Numbered from the stretch's first letter, positions 1 to 5,681 are shown. The stretch: DNA of 8,749 nucleotides from Alphaproteobacteria bacterium (GCA_005884855.1 VAZS01000135.1:1-8749), one strand, 5' to 3'. Made by a program: numbers and translations. Notes: generated from the letters alone by a model not told the origin.

Positions 1-40
1 CGCATCACCGCCACCCCGGCCTCCGCTTCGCTGTGGCCGA

Positions 41-63
41 CCCTCCCCGCTAAAGGGGGAGGG
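41..63. repeat. GC-rich palindromic intergenic repeat (hairpin)
   Basis: CCCTCCCC at 41-48 pairs perfectly with GGGGAGGG at 56-63 around a 7-base loop. Palindromes of this form are scattered between genes in Bradyrhizobium-like genomes, and the preceding CTTCGCTGTGGCCGA resembles the usual flank. It could help end transcription of a gene to the left of the window, but no T-tract follows. That it is a dispersed repeat is inferred from general knowledge, because only one copy lies in this window. Confidence 0.5.
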
Positions 64-87
64 ACAAGGAAGCACAGAGCATCCCTG

Positions 88-768
88 ATGAACGTCGTCA
101 GCCCGCAACAACTGAAACTTAAGATCGATGACGCCAGCGAGGTGTCCGCGCTGCTGCTGCGCCCATCAACAGCGCAGGCGTGCTTCGTCTTTGCCCATGG
201 CGCCGGCGCGGGGATGACCCACGAGTTCATGGAGCGGGTTTCGTTCGGTCTGTTCGAGCGCAATGTCGCGACCTTGCGCTATCAGTTTCCGTACATGGAA
301 AGCGGCAGCAAACGGCCGGATGCCCCAACCGTGGCTCATGTCGTCGTGCGTGCAGCCGTCGATGAAGCCGCGCGATGTTGTCCGGGGCTGGCTTTGATTG
401 CGGGCGGCAAATCCTTCGGCGGCCGCATGACGTCGCAGGCGCAGTCCATCGCGCCATTGGCGGGCGTCCGTGGACTTGCGTTCCTGGGCTTTCCATTGCA
501 TCCGGCCGGCAAGCCTTCCGACATCAGGGCAAAGCACCTCGACGAGGTCGATATCCCCATGCTGTTCGTCCAGGGCACCCGCGACAAGCTCGCTGAACTT
601 ACGTTGCTTGAACCGGTCGTGACCCGCCTCGGCCCATCGGCCACCCTGCATCGGGTTCGGGATGCCGATCATTCGTTCCACGTGCCGGCGCGCTCGGGAA
701 GGAACGATCGCGAGGTGATGACCGAAGTCCTTGATGCGCTGTCGGCCTGGATCGCGACTTGCGCTTGA
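88..768 (+). CDS. alpha/beta hydrolase, KANL3/Tex30-like family
   Basis: A 226-residue cytoplasmic protein with a compact alpha/beta hydrolase fold and no signal peptide. The motifs run in the expected order. FAHGAGAGM (residues 35-43) is the oxyanion loop after the first core strand. GGKSFGGR (106-113) is the nucleophile elbow with Ser109. GTRDKLAE (163-170) supplies the likely acid Asp166. DADHSFHVP (192-200) supplies the catalytic His195. This layout and length match the small bacterial family related to eukaryotic KANL3/Tex30 (COG3571-like). Members are presumed esterases or serine hydrolases, but substrates are generally unknown, so no reaction is assigned. The ATG at 88 is kept because it gives a normal lead-in to the first strand. 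Its ribosome-binding site is poor, as AAGGA lies about 17 bases upstream. The frame is open back to the left edge. The stop codon falls inside an 18-bp tandem duplication. Confidence 0.88.
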   Translation: MNVVSPQQLKLKIDDASEVSALLLRPSTAQACFVFAHGAGAGMTHEFMERVSFGLFERNVATLRYQFPYMESGSKRPDAPTVAHVVVRAAVDEAARCCPGLALIAGGKSFGGRMTSQAQSIAPLAGVRGLAFLGFPLHPAGKPSDIRAKHLDEVDIPMLFVQGTRDKLAELTLLEPVVTRLGPSATLHRVRDADHSFHVPARSGRNDREVMTEVLDALSAWIATCA

Positions 769-799
769 GACTTGCAATCGACTTGAGACTTGCAATTGA
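764..799. repeat. 18-bp tandem direct repeat over the hydrolase stop codon
   Basis: CTTGAGACTTGCAATCGA at 764-781 is followed directly by CTTGAGACTTGCAATTGA at 782-799, with 17 of 18 bases identical. The TGA stop of the hydrolase (766-768) lies in the first copy. A further GACTTGC at 755-761 suggests the unit grew from a shorter seed. It looks like a local slippage duplication. Confidence 0.85.
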
Positions 800-857
800 A
801 AGCTGCGTGGTTGGCACGGCCCTCCGGCGGGTAGCCCTTGAGTGCCGAAAAGTTGTT

Positions 858-869
858 CGTTCCGGAACG
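858..869. promoter_or_regulatory. 12-bp perfect palindrome, possible operator or ECF-type -35
   Basis: CGTTCCGGAACG reads the same on both strands and sits about 48 bases before the start of the glycine-rich gene. Its right half contains GGAAC, the -35 core used by general-stress (EcfG-type) sigma factors in alphaproteobacteria. The next CGTT (883-886) is only 14 bases downstream, whereas that promoter class normally has 16-17, so the promoter reading is weak. Either role is an inference. Confidence 0.25.
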
Positions 870-905
870 TTTAGACAAAAATCGTTTTGTACTCAGACTA
901 ACTGC

Positions 906-911
906 GAGGAG
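906..911 (+). promoter_or_regulatory. Shine-Dalgarno site of the glycine-rich gene
   Basis: GAGGAG lies 5 bases before the ATG at 917. It is one of the better ribosome-binding sites in the window. It fixes the start of an otherwise low-complexity gene and supports it being translated. Confidence 0.75.
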
Positions 912-916
912 ATCAC

Positions 917-1300
917 ATGAAACTTCGGACATTAACATTTGTTACAGCAATGGCTCTCAGCTCATCGCTCGCATTCGCGCAAGGTGGGGGCGGTGGTGGC
1001 GGGGGCGGTGGTTCGGGCGGTGGGGGAGGCGGCGGCTCCAGTGGTTCGAGCGCCAGCTCAGGTGTTGGCAGCTCGGTTGGCAGCTCGATATCGGGACCGT
1101 CGGATGTGACCACCAGCGGCGCTTTGGATCGGACAGCCACCGAACCTTTAAGAAGGAGCAGTAGCGATCGTTCAAACACCAACTTACGTCCGTCCGACCC
1201 GCGCATCGGGCAGAACTCACGGAATGCCAGGGCGTCGACAAACAGGTGGGACAGACATTTGAATGACCGGCATTCTCCTATAGACCGGATTCGCAGGTAA
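917..1300 (+). CDS. secreted glycine-rich, arginine-tailed small protein
   Basis: A 127-residue protein of unknown function. Residues 1-21 form a Sec signal peptide: a basic MKLR start, a hydrophobic core and an AFA cleavage site before Gln22. The mature part begins with ten glycines (23-32), a serine, then seven glycines (34-40), followed by a Ser/Gly stretch that includes VGSSVGSS. The last 57 residues (71-127) hold 14 arginines and no lysine, with the dipeptide Asp-Arg five times. The chain is probably disordered and exported to the periplasm or outside. The glycine codons are mixed (GGT, GGC, GGG, GGA), which argues for selection on the protein rather than a simple nucleotide expansion. 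A strong GAGGAG site supports the start. No enzymatic motif is visible. It could be a surface or matrix-associated protein, but the sequence does not show this. Confidence 0.72.
   Translation: MKLRTLTFVTAMALSSSLAFAQGGGGGGGGGGSGGGGGGGSSGSSASSGVGSSVGSSISGPSDVTTSGALDRTATEPLRRSSSDRSNTNLRPSDPRIGQNSRNARASTNRWDRHLNDRHSPIDRIRR
1064..1087 (+). repeat. 12-bp tandem repeat coding for VGSS twice
   Basis: GTTGGCAGCTCG occurs at 1064-1075 and again at 1076-1087 without a mismatch. It is in frame with the glycine-rich gene and encodes Val-Gly-Ser-Ser twice. Confidence 0.85.
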
Positions 1301-1301
1301 C

Positions 1302-1325
1302 AAAAAAGCCCGCGACTTGGCGGGC
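1302..1325 (-). terminator. hairpin with terminator geometry on the minus strand
   Basis: Six A residues (1302-1307) precede GCCCGC (1308-1313), a 6-base loop and GCGGGC (1320-1325). Read on the minus strand, this is a GC-rich stem followed by six T residues, the classic layout of an intrinsic terminator. No T-tract follows on the plus strand, so it is a weak stop for the glycine-rich gene that ends two bases before the A-tract. No minus-strand gene was found to its right. Confidence 0.5.
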
Positions 1326-1363
1326 CAACTGCCTGAGCAAAGGGAACTGAAAAGGGAAGCGCC

Positions 1364-2455
1364 ATGAAACGTCGACAATTTCTCAAAACCGCAGGCGTCG
1401 GTCTCGCCGCATCGACCACCGTCGCTGCGCCCGCGATCGCGCAGTCTATGCCAGAGTTGAAATGGCGCTGCACCACGAGCTGGCCGAAGTCGCTCGACGT
1501 TCCCTTCAGCGCCTCGGAGACGATTTCGAAATACGTCGCGGAAGCCACCGACAACAAATTCCAGATCCAGGCTTTCGCCGGAGGCGAGATCGTTCCGGCC
1601 CTGCAGGCGCTCGATGCCGTGAGCAATGCCACCGTCGAGATGTGTCACACCGCGGCCTATTACTTCATCGGCAAGGATCCAACCTTCGCGCTGTATTGCT
1701 CGGTCCCGTTCGGGCTGAACTCGCGCCAGCAGAATGCCTGGTTTCAGGATCACGGCGGCCAGGACATGCTCAACGACTTTGGCAAGAAGTATAAATTGTA
1801 CGCCATTTCCGGCGGCAACACCGGCACGCAGATGGGCGGTTGGTTCCGCAAGGAGATCCACACCGTCGAGGATTTGAATGGCCTCAAGATGCGGATAGGC
1901 GGATGGGCCGGCAAAACCGTCGCCAAGCTCGGCACCGTCCCGCAGCAGATCGCCGGCGGCGACATATATCCGGCATTGGAAAAAGGCACCATCGACGCGA
2001 CCGAATGGGTCGGACCCTATGACGATGAGAAGCTCGGCTTCTACAAGATCGCCAAGTACTATTACTATCCCGGCTGGTGGGAGGGCGGCACGGCGCTGCA
2101 CTTCTTCATCAATTCGGAGAAGTGGGATGCCTTGCCAAAGGCGTACAAGTCGCTGCTCACAATCGCCTGCGGTTACGCCAACATGGATGTTCAGGCGCGC
2201 TATGATGCGCGCAATCCACAGGCGATCAAGCGGCTGGTGGCCAACGGGGCGCAGCTCCGCCCGTTCAGTCAGCCGATCATGGAAGCGTGCCTAAAGGCCT
2301 CGAACGAAGTCAACGCCGAGACATCGGCGTCCAACCCGGATTTCAAGAAGATCCTGGATTCGCAGATGGAGTTCCGCAACGACGGCAACTTATGGTGGCA
2401 GGTCGCGGAATACTCCTATGAGACCTTCATGATCCGAACGCGCCCCAAGAGCTGA
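1364..2455 (+). CDS. TRAP transporter solute-binding protein, TakP-like (DctP family)
   Basis: A 363-residue periplasmic solute-binding protein of a TRAP (tripartite ATP-independent) transporter. The N-terminus has a twin-arginine leader, RRQFLK at residues 3-8, ending in AIA before Gln27. The body matches, from memory, the 2-oxo-acid binder TakP of Rhodobacter sphaeroides at its most conserved blocks: GGNTGTQMGGWFR (150-162), KMRIGG with Arg177 (175-180), PQQIAGGDIYPALEKGT (193-209), EWVGPYDDEKLGF (214-226) and YYYPGWWEGG (233-242). Arg177 is the candidate carboxylate-binding arginine of the family, and Glu214-Trp215 lie at the expected ligand cleft. The ligand is therefore likely a small organic acid or 2-oxo acid, but this is not proven. 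The length equals that of the family. A purine-rich AAGGGAAG stretch at 1352-1359 supports the ATG at 1364. No DctQ or DctM membrane-subunit gene lies nearby, so it is an orphan here. Confidence 0.92.
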   Translation: MKRRQFLKTAGVGLAASTTVAAPAIAQSMPELKWRCTTSWPKSLDVPFSASETISKYVAEATDNKFQIQAFAGGEIVPALQALDAVSNATVEMCHTAAYYFIGKDPTFALYCSVPFGLNSRQQNAWFQDHGGQDMLNDFGKKYKLYAISGGNTGTQMGGWFRKEIHTVEDLNGLKMRIGGWAGKTVAKLGTVPQQIAGGDIYPALEKGTIDATEWVGPYDDEKLGFYKIAKYYYYPGWWEGGTALHFFINSEKWDALPKAYKSLLTIACGYANMDVQARYDARNPQAIKRLVANGAQLRPFSQPIMEACLKASNEVNAETSASNPDFKKILDSQMEFRNDGNLWWQVAEYSYETFMIRTRPKS

Positions 2456-2475
2456 AGCTTTGGATCGCACCGTGG

Positions 2476-2507
2476 CGCCGGTGGACAATACGCCTGTTCC
2501 GCCGGCG
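2476..2507 (+). terminator. possible hairpin terminator after the TRAP binding protein
   Basis: CGCCGGTGG (2476-2484) can pair with CCGCCGGCG (2499-2507) as a 9-bp stem with one G-T pair and a 14-base loop, about 20 bases after the stop codon. No T-tract follows, so it may slow or end transcription only weakly. Confidence 0.3.
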
Positions 2508-2604
2508 AGCCGTTGCTGTATCCTTTGGGCTGACGCATACTGGCGCCCGTCGCCACATTTATTTCAAGGCGATAACGATCGGCTATTTTTGTTGAATTCG
2601 TTAT

Positions 2605-2609
2605 GAGGT
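2605..2609 (+). promoter_or_regulatory. Shine-Dalgarno site favouring the 2615 start
   Basis: GAGGT lies 5 bases before the ATG at 2615. It overlaps the earlier in-frame ATG at 2603, which has no ribosome-binding site of its own. This decides the start in favour of 2615. Confidence 0.55.
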
Positions 2610-2614
2610 CTGGG

Positions 2615-2977
2615 ATGAATTGGGCAAAGGAGCGCGATCTTTTAGTCGCGCAAACCATGACGTTTGTTCAGTCGGTCACCGGGAAGAAGTTGGAGGCTGA
2701 AGCTCGGACCGAAACACGGATCGAGTTTGCGTCGTTGAATGAGATCGAAAAGGTCGAACGGCCCATTCAGATCGTGGAACGGCCCATTCAGATCGTGCAA
2801 GCGGCACGCTCCCCGGCGGCGCCTCGAAAGGGCGCCCGCGAGGAAATTCAGGACAGGGTGGCAGCTTTCCGTGCCCACCAGCAGTTGTTTAATCGCGAGC
2901 GCGATGCGTATTTCAACGCGGTCCTGACAAAGGTTCGCGATTCGATCAGAAACCAGCCGAACCCGCCCGGCGATTGA
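2615..2977 (+). CDS. small hypothetical protein with a duplicated heptapeptide
   Basis: I do not recognise a named family. It is a soluble, charged protein of 120 residues (124 if translation began at 2603). No signal peptide or membrane segment is visible. The N-terminus (MNWAKERDLL onward) looks like an amphipathic helix. The centre (residues 48-61) is an exact ERPIQIVERPIQIV duplication followed by a basic Pro/Ala linker. The C-terminal part, from about residue 76 to 112, is rich in Glu, Arg, Gln and aromatic residues and is probably helical. Codon use is like that of its neighbours and the frame is long, so it is probably a real gene. It may be one of the small conserved hypotheticals found in Bradyrhizobium-type genomes. 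It stands alone, with about 150 bases on its left and 100 on its right. Confidence 0.68.
   Translation: MNWAKERDLLVAQTMTFVQSVTGKKLEAEARTETRIEFASLNEIEKVERPIQIVERPIQIVQAARSPAAPRKGAREEIQDRVAAFRAHQQLFNRERDAYFNAVLTKVRDSIRNQPNPPGD
2756..2797 (+). repeat. 21-bp perfect tandem repeat coding for ERPIQIV twice
   Basis: A 21-bp unit at 2756-2776, beginning GAACGGCCCATTC, is repeated with no mismatch at 2777-2797. It is in frame and encodes Glu-Arg-Pro-Ile-Gln-Ile-Val twice. The lack of any silent change between the copies suggests a recent duplication. Confidence 0.92.
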
Positions 2978-3080
2978 TCTTGCGGCGACGGCGGCATTCA
3001 GACAGCCTCGAGCGCCTGCGACCGCAGTGACTTCCCCCGGCTTGCGGCAGGTCAGTTCTGGATCGGCGAAAAGGCCCTTG

Positions 3081-4199
3081 ATGCGTCTTCCCTTCTTCTA
3101 TGGCTGGATCATCGTCGTTGTGACCTTTGTCACCATGGCGATCGGGGTGAATGCCCGCACCGCTTTTTCGCTGTTCTTCCCGCCGATCATCGATGAGTTC
3201 GGTTGGGAGCGCGGCCTGACGGCGGGCGCATTCTCGTTCGGATTTCTGGTTTCCGGTCTCGGCTACTCCGGTCAATCGTTGTTTCTGCCTAACTGGTTCA
3301 ATCGCCGGCGCGGCCTTGCCATGGGGCTGGCGTTCGCCGGGGTGGGCATCGGCTCGATGACGCTGTTGCCGTGGGTGCAGCACATGATCGAGCAGAGCGG
3401 ATGGCGGACGGCCTGCACCGCCATGGGGATTCTGATCCTGGTGGTGCTCGCGCCGATCAACCTGTTGCTGCGCAAGCGCCCCGAAGACATCGGTCTGCAG
3501 CCGGATGGAGACGCGGCCCCTTCAGCTTCGGTCAAGCCGGTGTCCTATGTGGTCGATACCGATTGGGCCGGCATCGACTGGACGCTGAGCCGCGCGGTAC
3601 GGACTGCGCGTTTCTGGTGGCTCGCCACCGGGTACTTCGCTGGACTGTACATCTGGTATGCGGTTCAGGTTCACCAGACCAAATATCTTCTCGACATCGG
3701 CTTCAGCCCAAGCGTGGCAGTTTGGGCGTTGGGTGCGGTCAGTCTGCTTGGGATTCCCGGCCAGATTGTGCTCGGGCACGTTTCGGACCGGATCGGGCGC
3801 GAATGGGTATGGACCGCGAGCTGCCTGGGGTTTGCGATCTGCTTTGCCGCCTTGATCGCGCTGGCGAAGTTTCCGACCCTGCTGCTGGTCTACGTTATGG
3901 TGTTGGCGCAGGGCGCGCTTGGATACGGTTTGACCTCCATCTTGGGCGCGGTGGTGCTGGAGATATTTCAAGGCAAGCATTTCGGCAGTATTTTCGGCAC
4001 CATCATGCTCACATCGCTCGCCGGAGGCGCCGCGGGACCGTGGGCCACCGGCCTTTTGCACGACCTGTCAGGCAGCTACACGCTCGCTTTTGCGATCGGC
4101 ATCGGCGTCAGCGGACTATCCGCGGTGGCGATCTGGCTGGCTTCCCCAGGCAAGGTACGGGCGGTGGCGGGCCAGTTGCACCGGGTACAGACACTTTAA
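3081..4199 (+). CDS. MFS transporter, apparently with an internal deletion
   Basis: A 372-residue inner-membrane transporter of the major facilitator superfamily, in the branch that includes oxalate/formate-type (OxlT-like) and monocarboxylate-like carriers. Likely membrane segments lie near residues 8-28, 48-70, 77-98, 111-131, 177-198, 211-232, 243-262, 266-288, 300-324 and 332-354, giving ten rather than twelve. The second-half motif A is intact (GHVSDRIGRE, 232-241), and GWRTACTAMG (107-116) marks segment 6. The first-half motif A is absent: FSFGFLVSG (51-59) of segment 2 runs straight into GYSGQSLFLPNWF (61-73), which belongs to the end of segment 4. The substrate is unknown. The ATG at 3081 is preferred over the GTG at 3027 because it directly precedes the first membrane helix and has AAGG a few bases before it. 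The P450 gene follows after 106 bases. Confidence 0.85.
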   Translation: MRLPFFYGWIIVVVTFVTMAIGVNARTAFSLFFPPIIDEFGWERGLTAGAFSFGFLVSGLGYSGQSLFLPNWFNRRRGLAMGLAFAGVGIGSMTLLPWVQHMIEQSGWRTACTAMGILILVVLAPINLLLRKRPEDIGLQPDGDAAPSASVKPVSYVVDTDWAGIDWTLSRAVRTARFWWLATGYFAGLYIWYAVQVHQTKYLLDIGFSPSVAVWALGAVSLLGIPGQIVLGHVSDRIGREWVWTASCLGFAICFAALIALAKFPTLLLVYVMVLAQGALGYGLTSILGAVVLEIFQGKHFGSIFGTIMLTSLAGGAAGPWATGLLHDLSGSYTLAFAIGIGVSGLSAVAIWLASPGKVRAVAGQLHRVQTL

Positions 4200-4244
4200 T
4201 GCTAGCCGCAGCCTGCCCCACCAACACCCGGCATCTACGGACTT

Positions 4245-4267
4245 GCCCACACCCCCGGCTTGTGGGC
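4245..4267 (+). terminator. hairpin between the MFS and P450 genes, possible terminator
   Basis: GCCCACA (4245-4251) and TGTGGGC (4261-4267) form a perfect 7-bp stem with a 9-base loop, 45 bases after the MFS stop codon. A weakly T-rich TTAATCTCGTTT follows. It could separate the transcription of the two genes, but it lacks a clean T-tract. Confidence 0.38.
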
Positions 4268-4305
4268 TTAATCTCGTTTGAAATGAACCTGATGGCTGAG
4301 GGCCC

Positions 4306-5538
4306 ATGAACGAGCATGTTCAGACTACGACGACCGAGCCGCTCTTTAACCCGCTGTCGCCGGAGTTCATTCGAGATCCATATCCGCATTATGAACGGCT
4401 GCGCACCACCGATCCGATGCACCTCACCCCGTTCGGCGCTTTCGTCGCCAGCCGCCATGCCGAAGCCAGCCTGGTTCTGCGCGACCGGCGCTTCGGCAAG
4501 GATTTTGTCGAGCGCACCAGCCGGCGCTATGGACCCAAAATCCTCGAGGAGCCCGTCTTTCGCAGCATGAGCCATTGGATGCTGCAGCAGGATCCGCCCG
4601 ACCACACGCGGTTGCGCGGCCTGGTGGTGAAAGCGTTTACGGCGCGCCGGGTCGAGGACATGCGTCCGCGCATCCAACAGGTGGTCGACCAAACTCTGGA
4701 TCGCGTTGCGGGCCAGGGCCACATGGACCTGATCGAGGATTTTGCCTTCCGCCTGCCGGTCACGATCATCTGCGACATGCTCGGAATTCCCGAGGAGCAT
4801 CGCGAGGTGTTTTATACCAGCTCGCGCGATGGAGGACGCCTGCTCGATCCGGTGCCGCTGAGCCCGGCTGAAATCCAGCAGGCCAATGCCGCCAATCTCA
4901 CGGCGCAGATGTATTTTCAGCAGCTGTTCGAGTTGCGGCGGAAGAATCCCGGCGAGGACTTGACCACACAGTTGGTGCAGGCCGAAGAAGACGGCAGCAA
5001 GCTCTCCAACGAGGAGCTGACCGCCAATATCATTCTGTTGTTCGGAGCCGGTCACGAGACCACCGTCAACCTGATCGGAAACGGGCTGTTGGCGCTGCAC
5101 CGAAATCCCGATCAGCTCGCCTTGCTCAAGGCCAATCCGGAGCTCATTAGCAACGCCATCGAGGAATTCCTGCGTTACGACTCATCGGTACAACTGACCG
5201 GCCGGGTGGCGCTGGAAGATATCGACGACCTCGGGGGCAAGAAAATACCGAAGGGCGAAAGCGTGCTGTGCCTGTTGGGTTCGGCCAATCGCGACCCGGC
5301 GGTCTATCCCGACCGGCCGGAGCAGCTCGATATCACACGGCCCAAAATCCGCCCGCTCTCGTTTGGCGGGGGCATTCACCTTTGCCTCGGCGCCCAACTG
5401 GCGCGTATCGAGGCCGAGGTCGCGATTGCGACCTTGTTAGGCCGCCTGCCGGACCTGCGGCTCGACAATGCCGAAAACCCGGAATGGCGGCCGACTTTCG
5501 TGCTGCGTGGCCTCAAGAACTTACCTGCAAGCTGGTGA
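4306..5538 (+). CDS. cytochrome P450 (bacterial soluble class I type)
   Basis: A 410-residue soluble haem monooxygenase of typical bacterial P450 length, with no membrane anchor. All diagnostic motifs are intact. DPPDHTRLR (96-104) is the helix C region. FGAGHETT (246-253) is the oxygen-activating I-helix with the acid-alcohol pair Glu251-Thr252. EEFLR (286-290) carries the ExxR pair Glu287/Arg290. FGGGIHLCLGAQLAR (353-367) is the haem loop with the iron ligand Cys360. It would hydroxylate or otherwise oxidise an unknown small molecule using NAD(P)H electrons delivered by a ferredoxin and its reductase, and neither is encoded here. Similarity in style to CYP107-like rhizobial enzymes is an impression only. 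The ATG at 4306 follows GAGGG with a short 3-base spacer. Neither of the two ATGs just upstream (4283, 4292) is in frame. The adjacent transporter might handle a related compound, but the intervening hairpin argues against tight coupling. Confidence 0.95.
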   Translation: MNEHVQTTTTEPLFNPLSPEFIRDPYPHYERLRTTDPMHLTPFGAFVASRHAEASLVLRDRRFGKDFVERTSRRYGPKILEEPVFRSMSHWMLQQDPPDHTRLRGLVVKAFTARRVEDMRPRIQQVVDQTLDRVAGQGHMDLIEDFAFRLPVTIICDMLGIPEEHREVFYTSSRDGGRLLDPVPLSPAEIQQANAANLTAQMYFQQLFELRRKNPGEDLTTQLVQAEEDGSKLSNEELTANIILLFGAGHETTVNLIGNGLLALHRNPDQLALLKANPELISNAIEEFLRYDSSVQLTGRVALEDIDDLGGKKIPKGESVLCLLGSANRDPAVYPDRPEQLDITRPKIRPLSFGGGIHLCLGAQLARIEAEVAIATLLGRLPDLRLDNAENPEWRPTFVLRGLKNLPASW

Positions 5539-5560
5539 GGGCGTACGCTCGCACGGCGCT

Positions 5561-5588
5561 GTGACTTCGCCATAGTTGTCGCTATATT
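5561..5588 (+). promoter_or_regulatory. possible sigma-70-type promoter of the AsmA gene
   Basis: GTGACT (5561-5566) and TATATT (5583-5588), separated by 16 bases, loosely match a housekeeping promoter. TATATTATAT is the most AT-rich patch in this part of the window. Transcription would start near 5595, inside the inverted repeat at 5592-5613. The -35 match is only moderate. Confidence 0.35.
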
Positions 5589-5591
5589 ATA

Positions 5592-5613
5592 TTCAACCCG
5601 CTATCGGGTTGAA
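5592..5613. promoter_or_regulatory. perfect 9-bp inverted repeat, possible operator
   Basis: TTCAACCCG (5592-5600) and CGGGTTGAA (5605-5613) are exact reverse complements with a 4-base spacer, CTAT. The element lies directly after an AT-rich possible -10. This suits a dimeric repressor site or a leader hairpin. No T-tract follows it, so it is not a typical terminator for the P450 gene. Confidence 0.45.
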
Positions 5614-5619
5614 CGCGAT

Positions 5620-5654
5620 GGCATGATGCCCCTGCGGATCGCGCCGATCATGCC
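5620..5654. repeat. 8-bp inverted repeat in the AsmA leader
   Basis: GGCATGAT (5620-5627) and ATCATGCC (5647-5654) are exact reverse complements separated by 19 bases. This second symmetrical element lies between the 9-bp repeat and the ribosome-binding site. It could form a leader stem, but its significance is uncertain. Confidence 0.4.
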
Positions 5655-5681
5655 GCGGGAAGCCGCGCCGGGAGCGTGCGC

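Noticed and set aside
2..88. A possible end of an upstream gene, with its TGA (86-88) overlapping the hydrolase ATG.
   Set aside because: The frame is open from the left edge, but most of it is the palindromic repeat and its flank, and the visible residues look like Pro/Arg/Gly low complexity. Too little is visible to call a gene.
983..1037. A possible G-quadruplex in the glycine-coding tract.
   Set aside because: Runs of three or more G are separated by up to 10 bases, longer than the usual 1-7 base loops. The G-richness is explained by the glycine codons.
838..1164. A plus-strand frame overlapping the start of the glycine-rich gene.
   Set aside because: It translates the G-rich tract as Trp/Arg repeats and has no ribosome-binding site. 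The overlapping frame has a signal peptide and GAGGAG.
913..1632. A long minus-strand frame with polyproline.
   Set aside because: The proline runs are the antisense of the glycine codons, and the rest is antisense to the TRAP binding-protein gene.
2562..2589. A possible promoter (TTTCAA, 16 bases, TATTTT) before the small hypothetical gene.
   Set aside because: The -35 matches the consensus at only three positions, and the AT-rich patch alone is not sufficient support.
3027..3080. An N-terminal extension of the MFS transporter from a GTG at 3027.
   Set aside because: The extra 18 residues are Ser/Pro/Gly-rich and unlike a carrier N-terminus. The ATG at 3081 leads straight into the first helix.
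4108..5100. A 330-residue minus-strand frame.
   Set aside because: It is wholly antisense to the P450, which has every diagnostic motif. The minus frame shows no recognisable domain.
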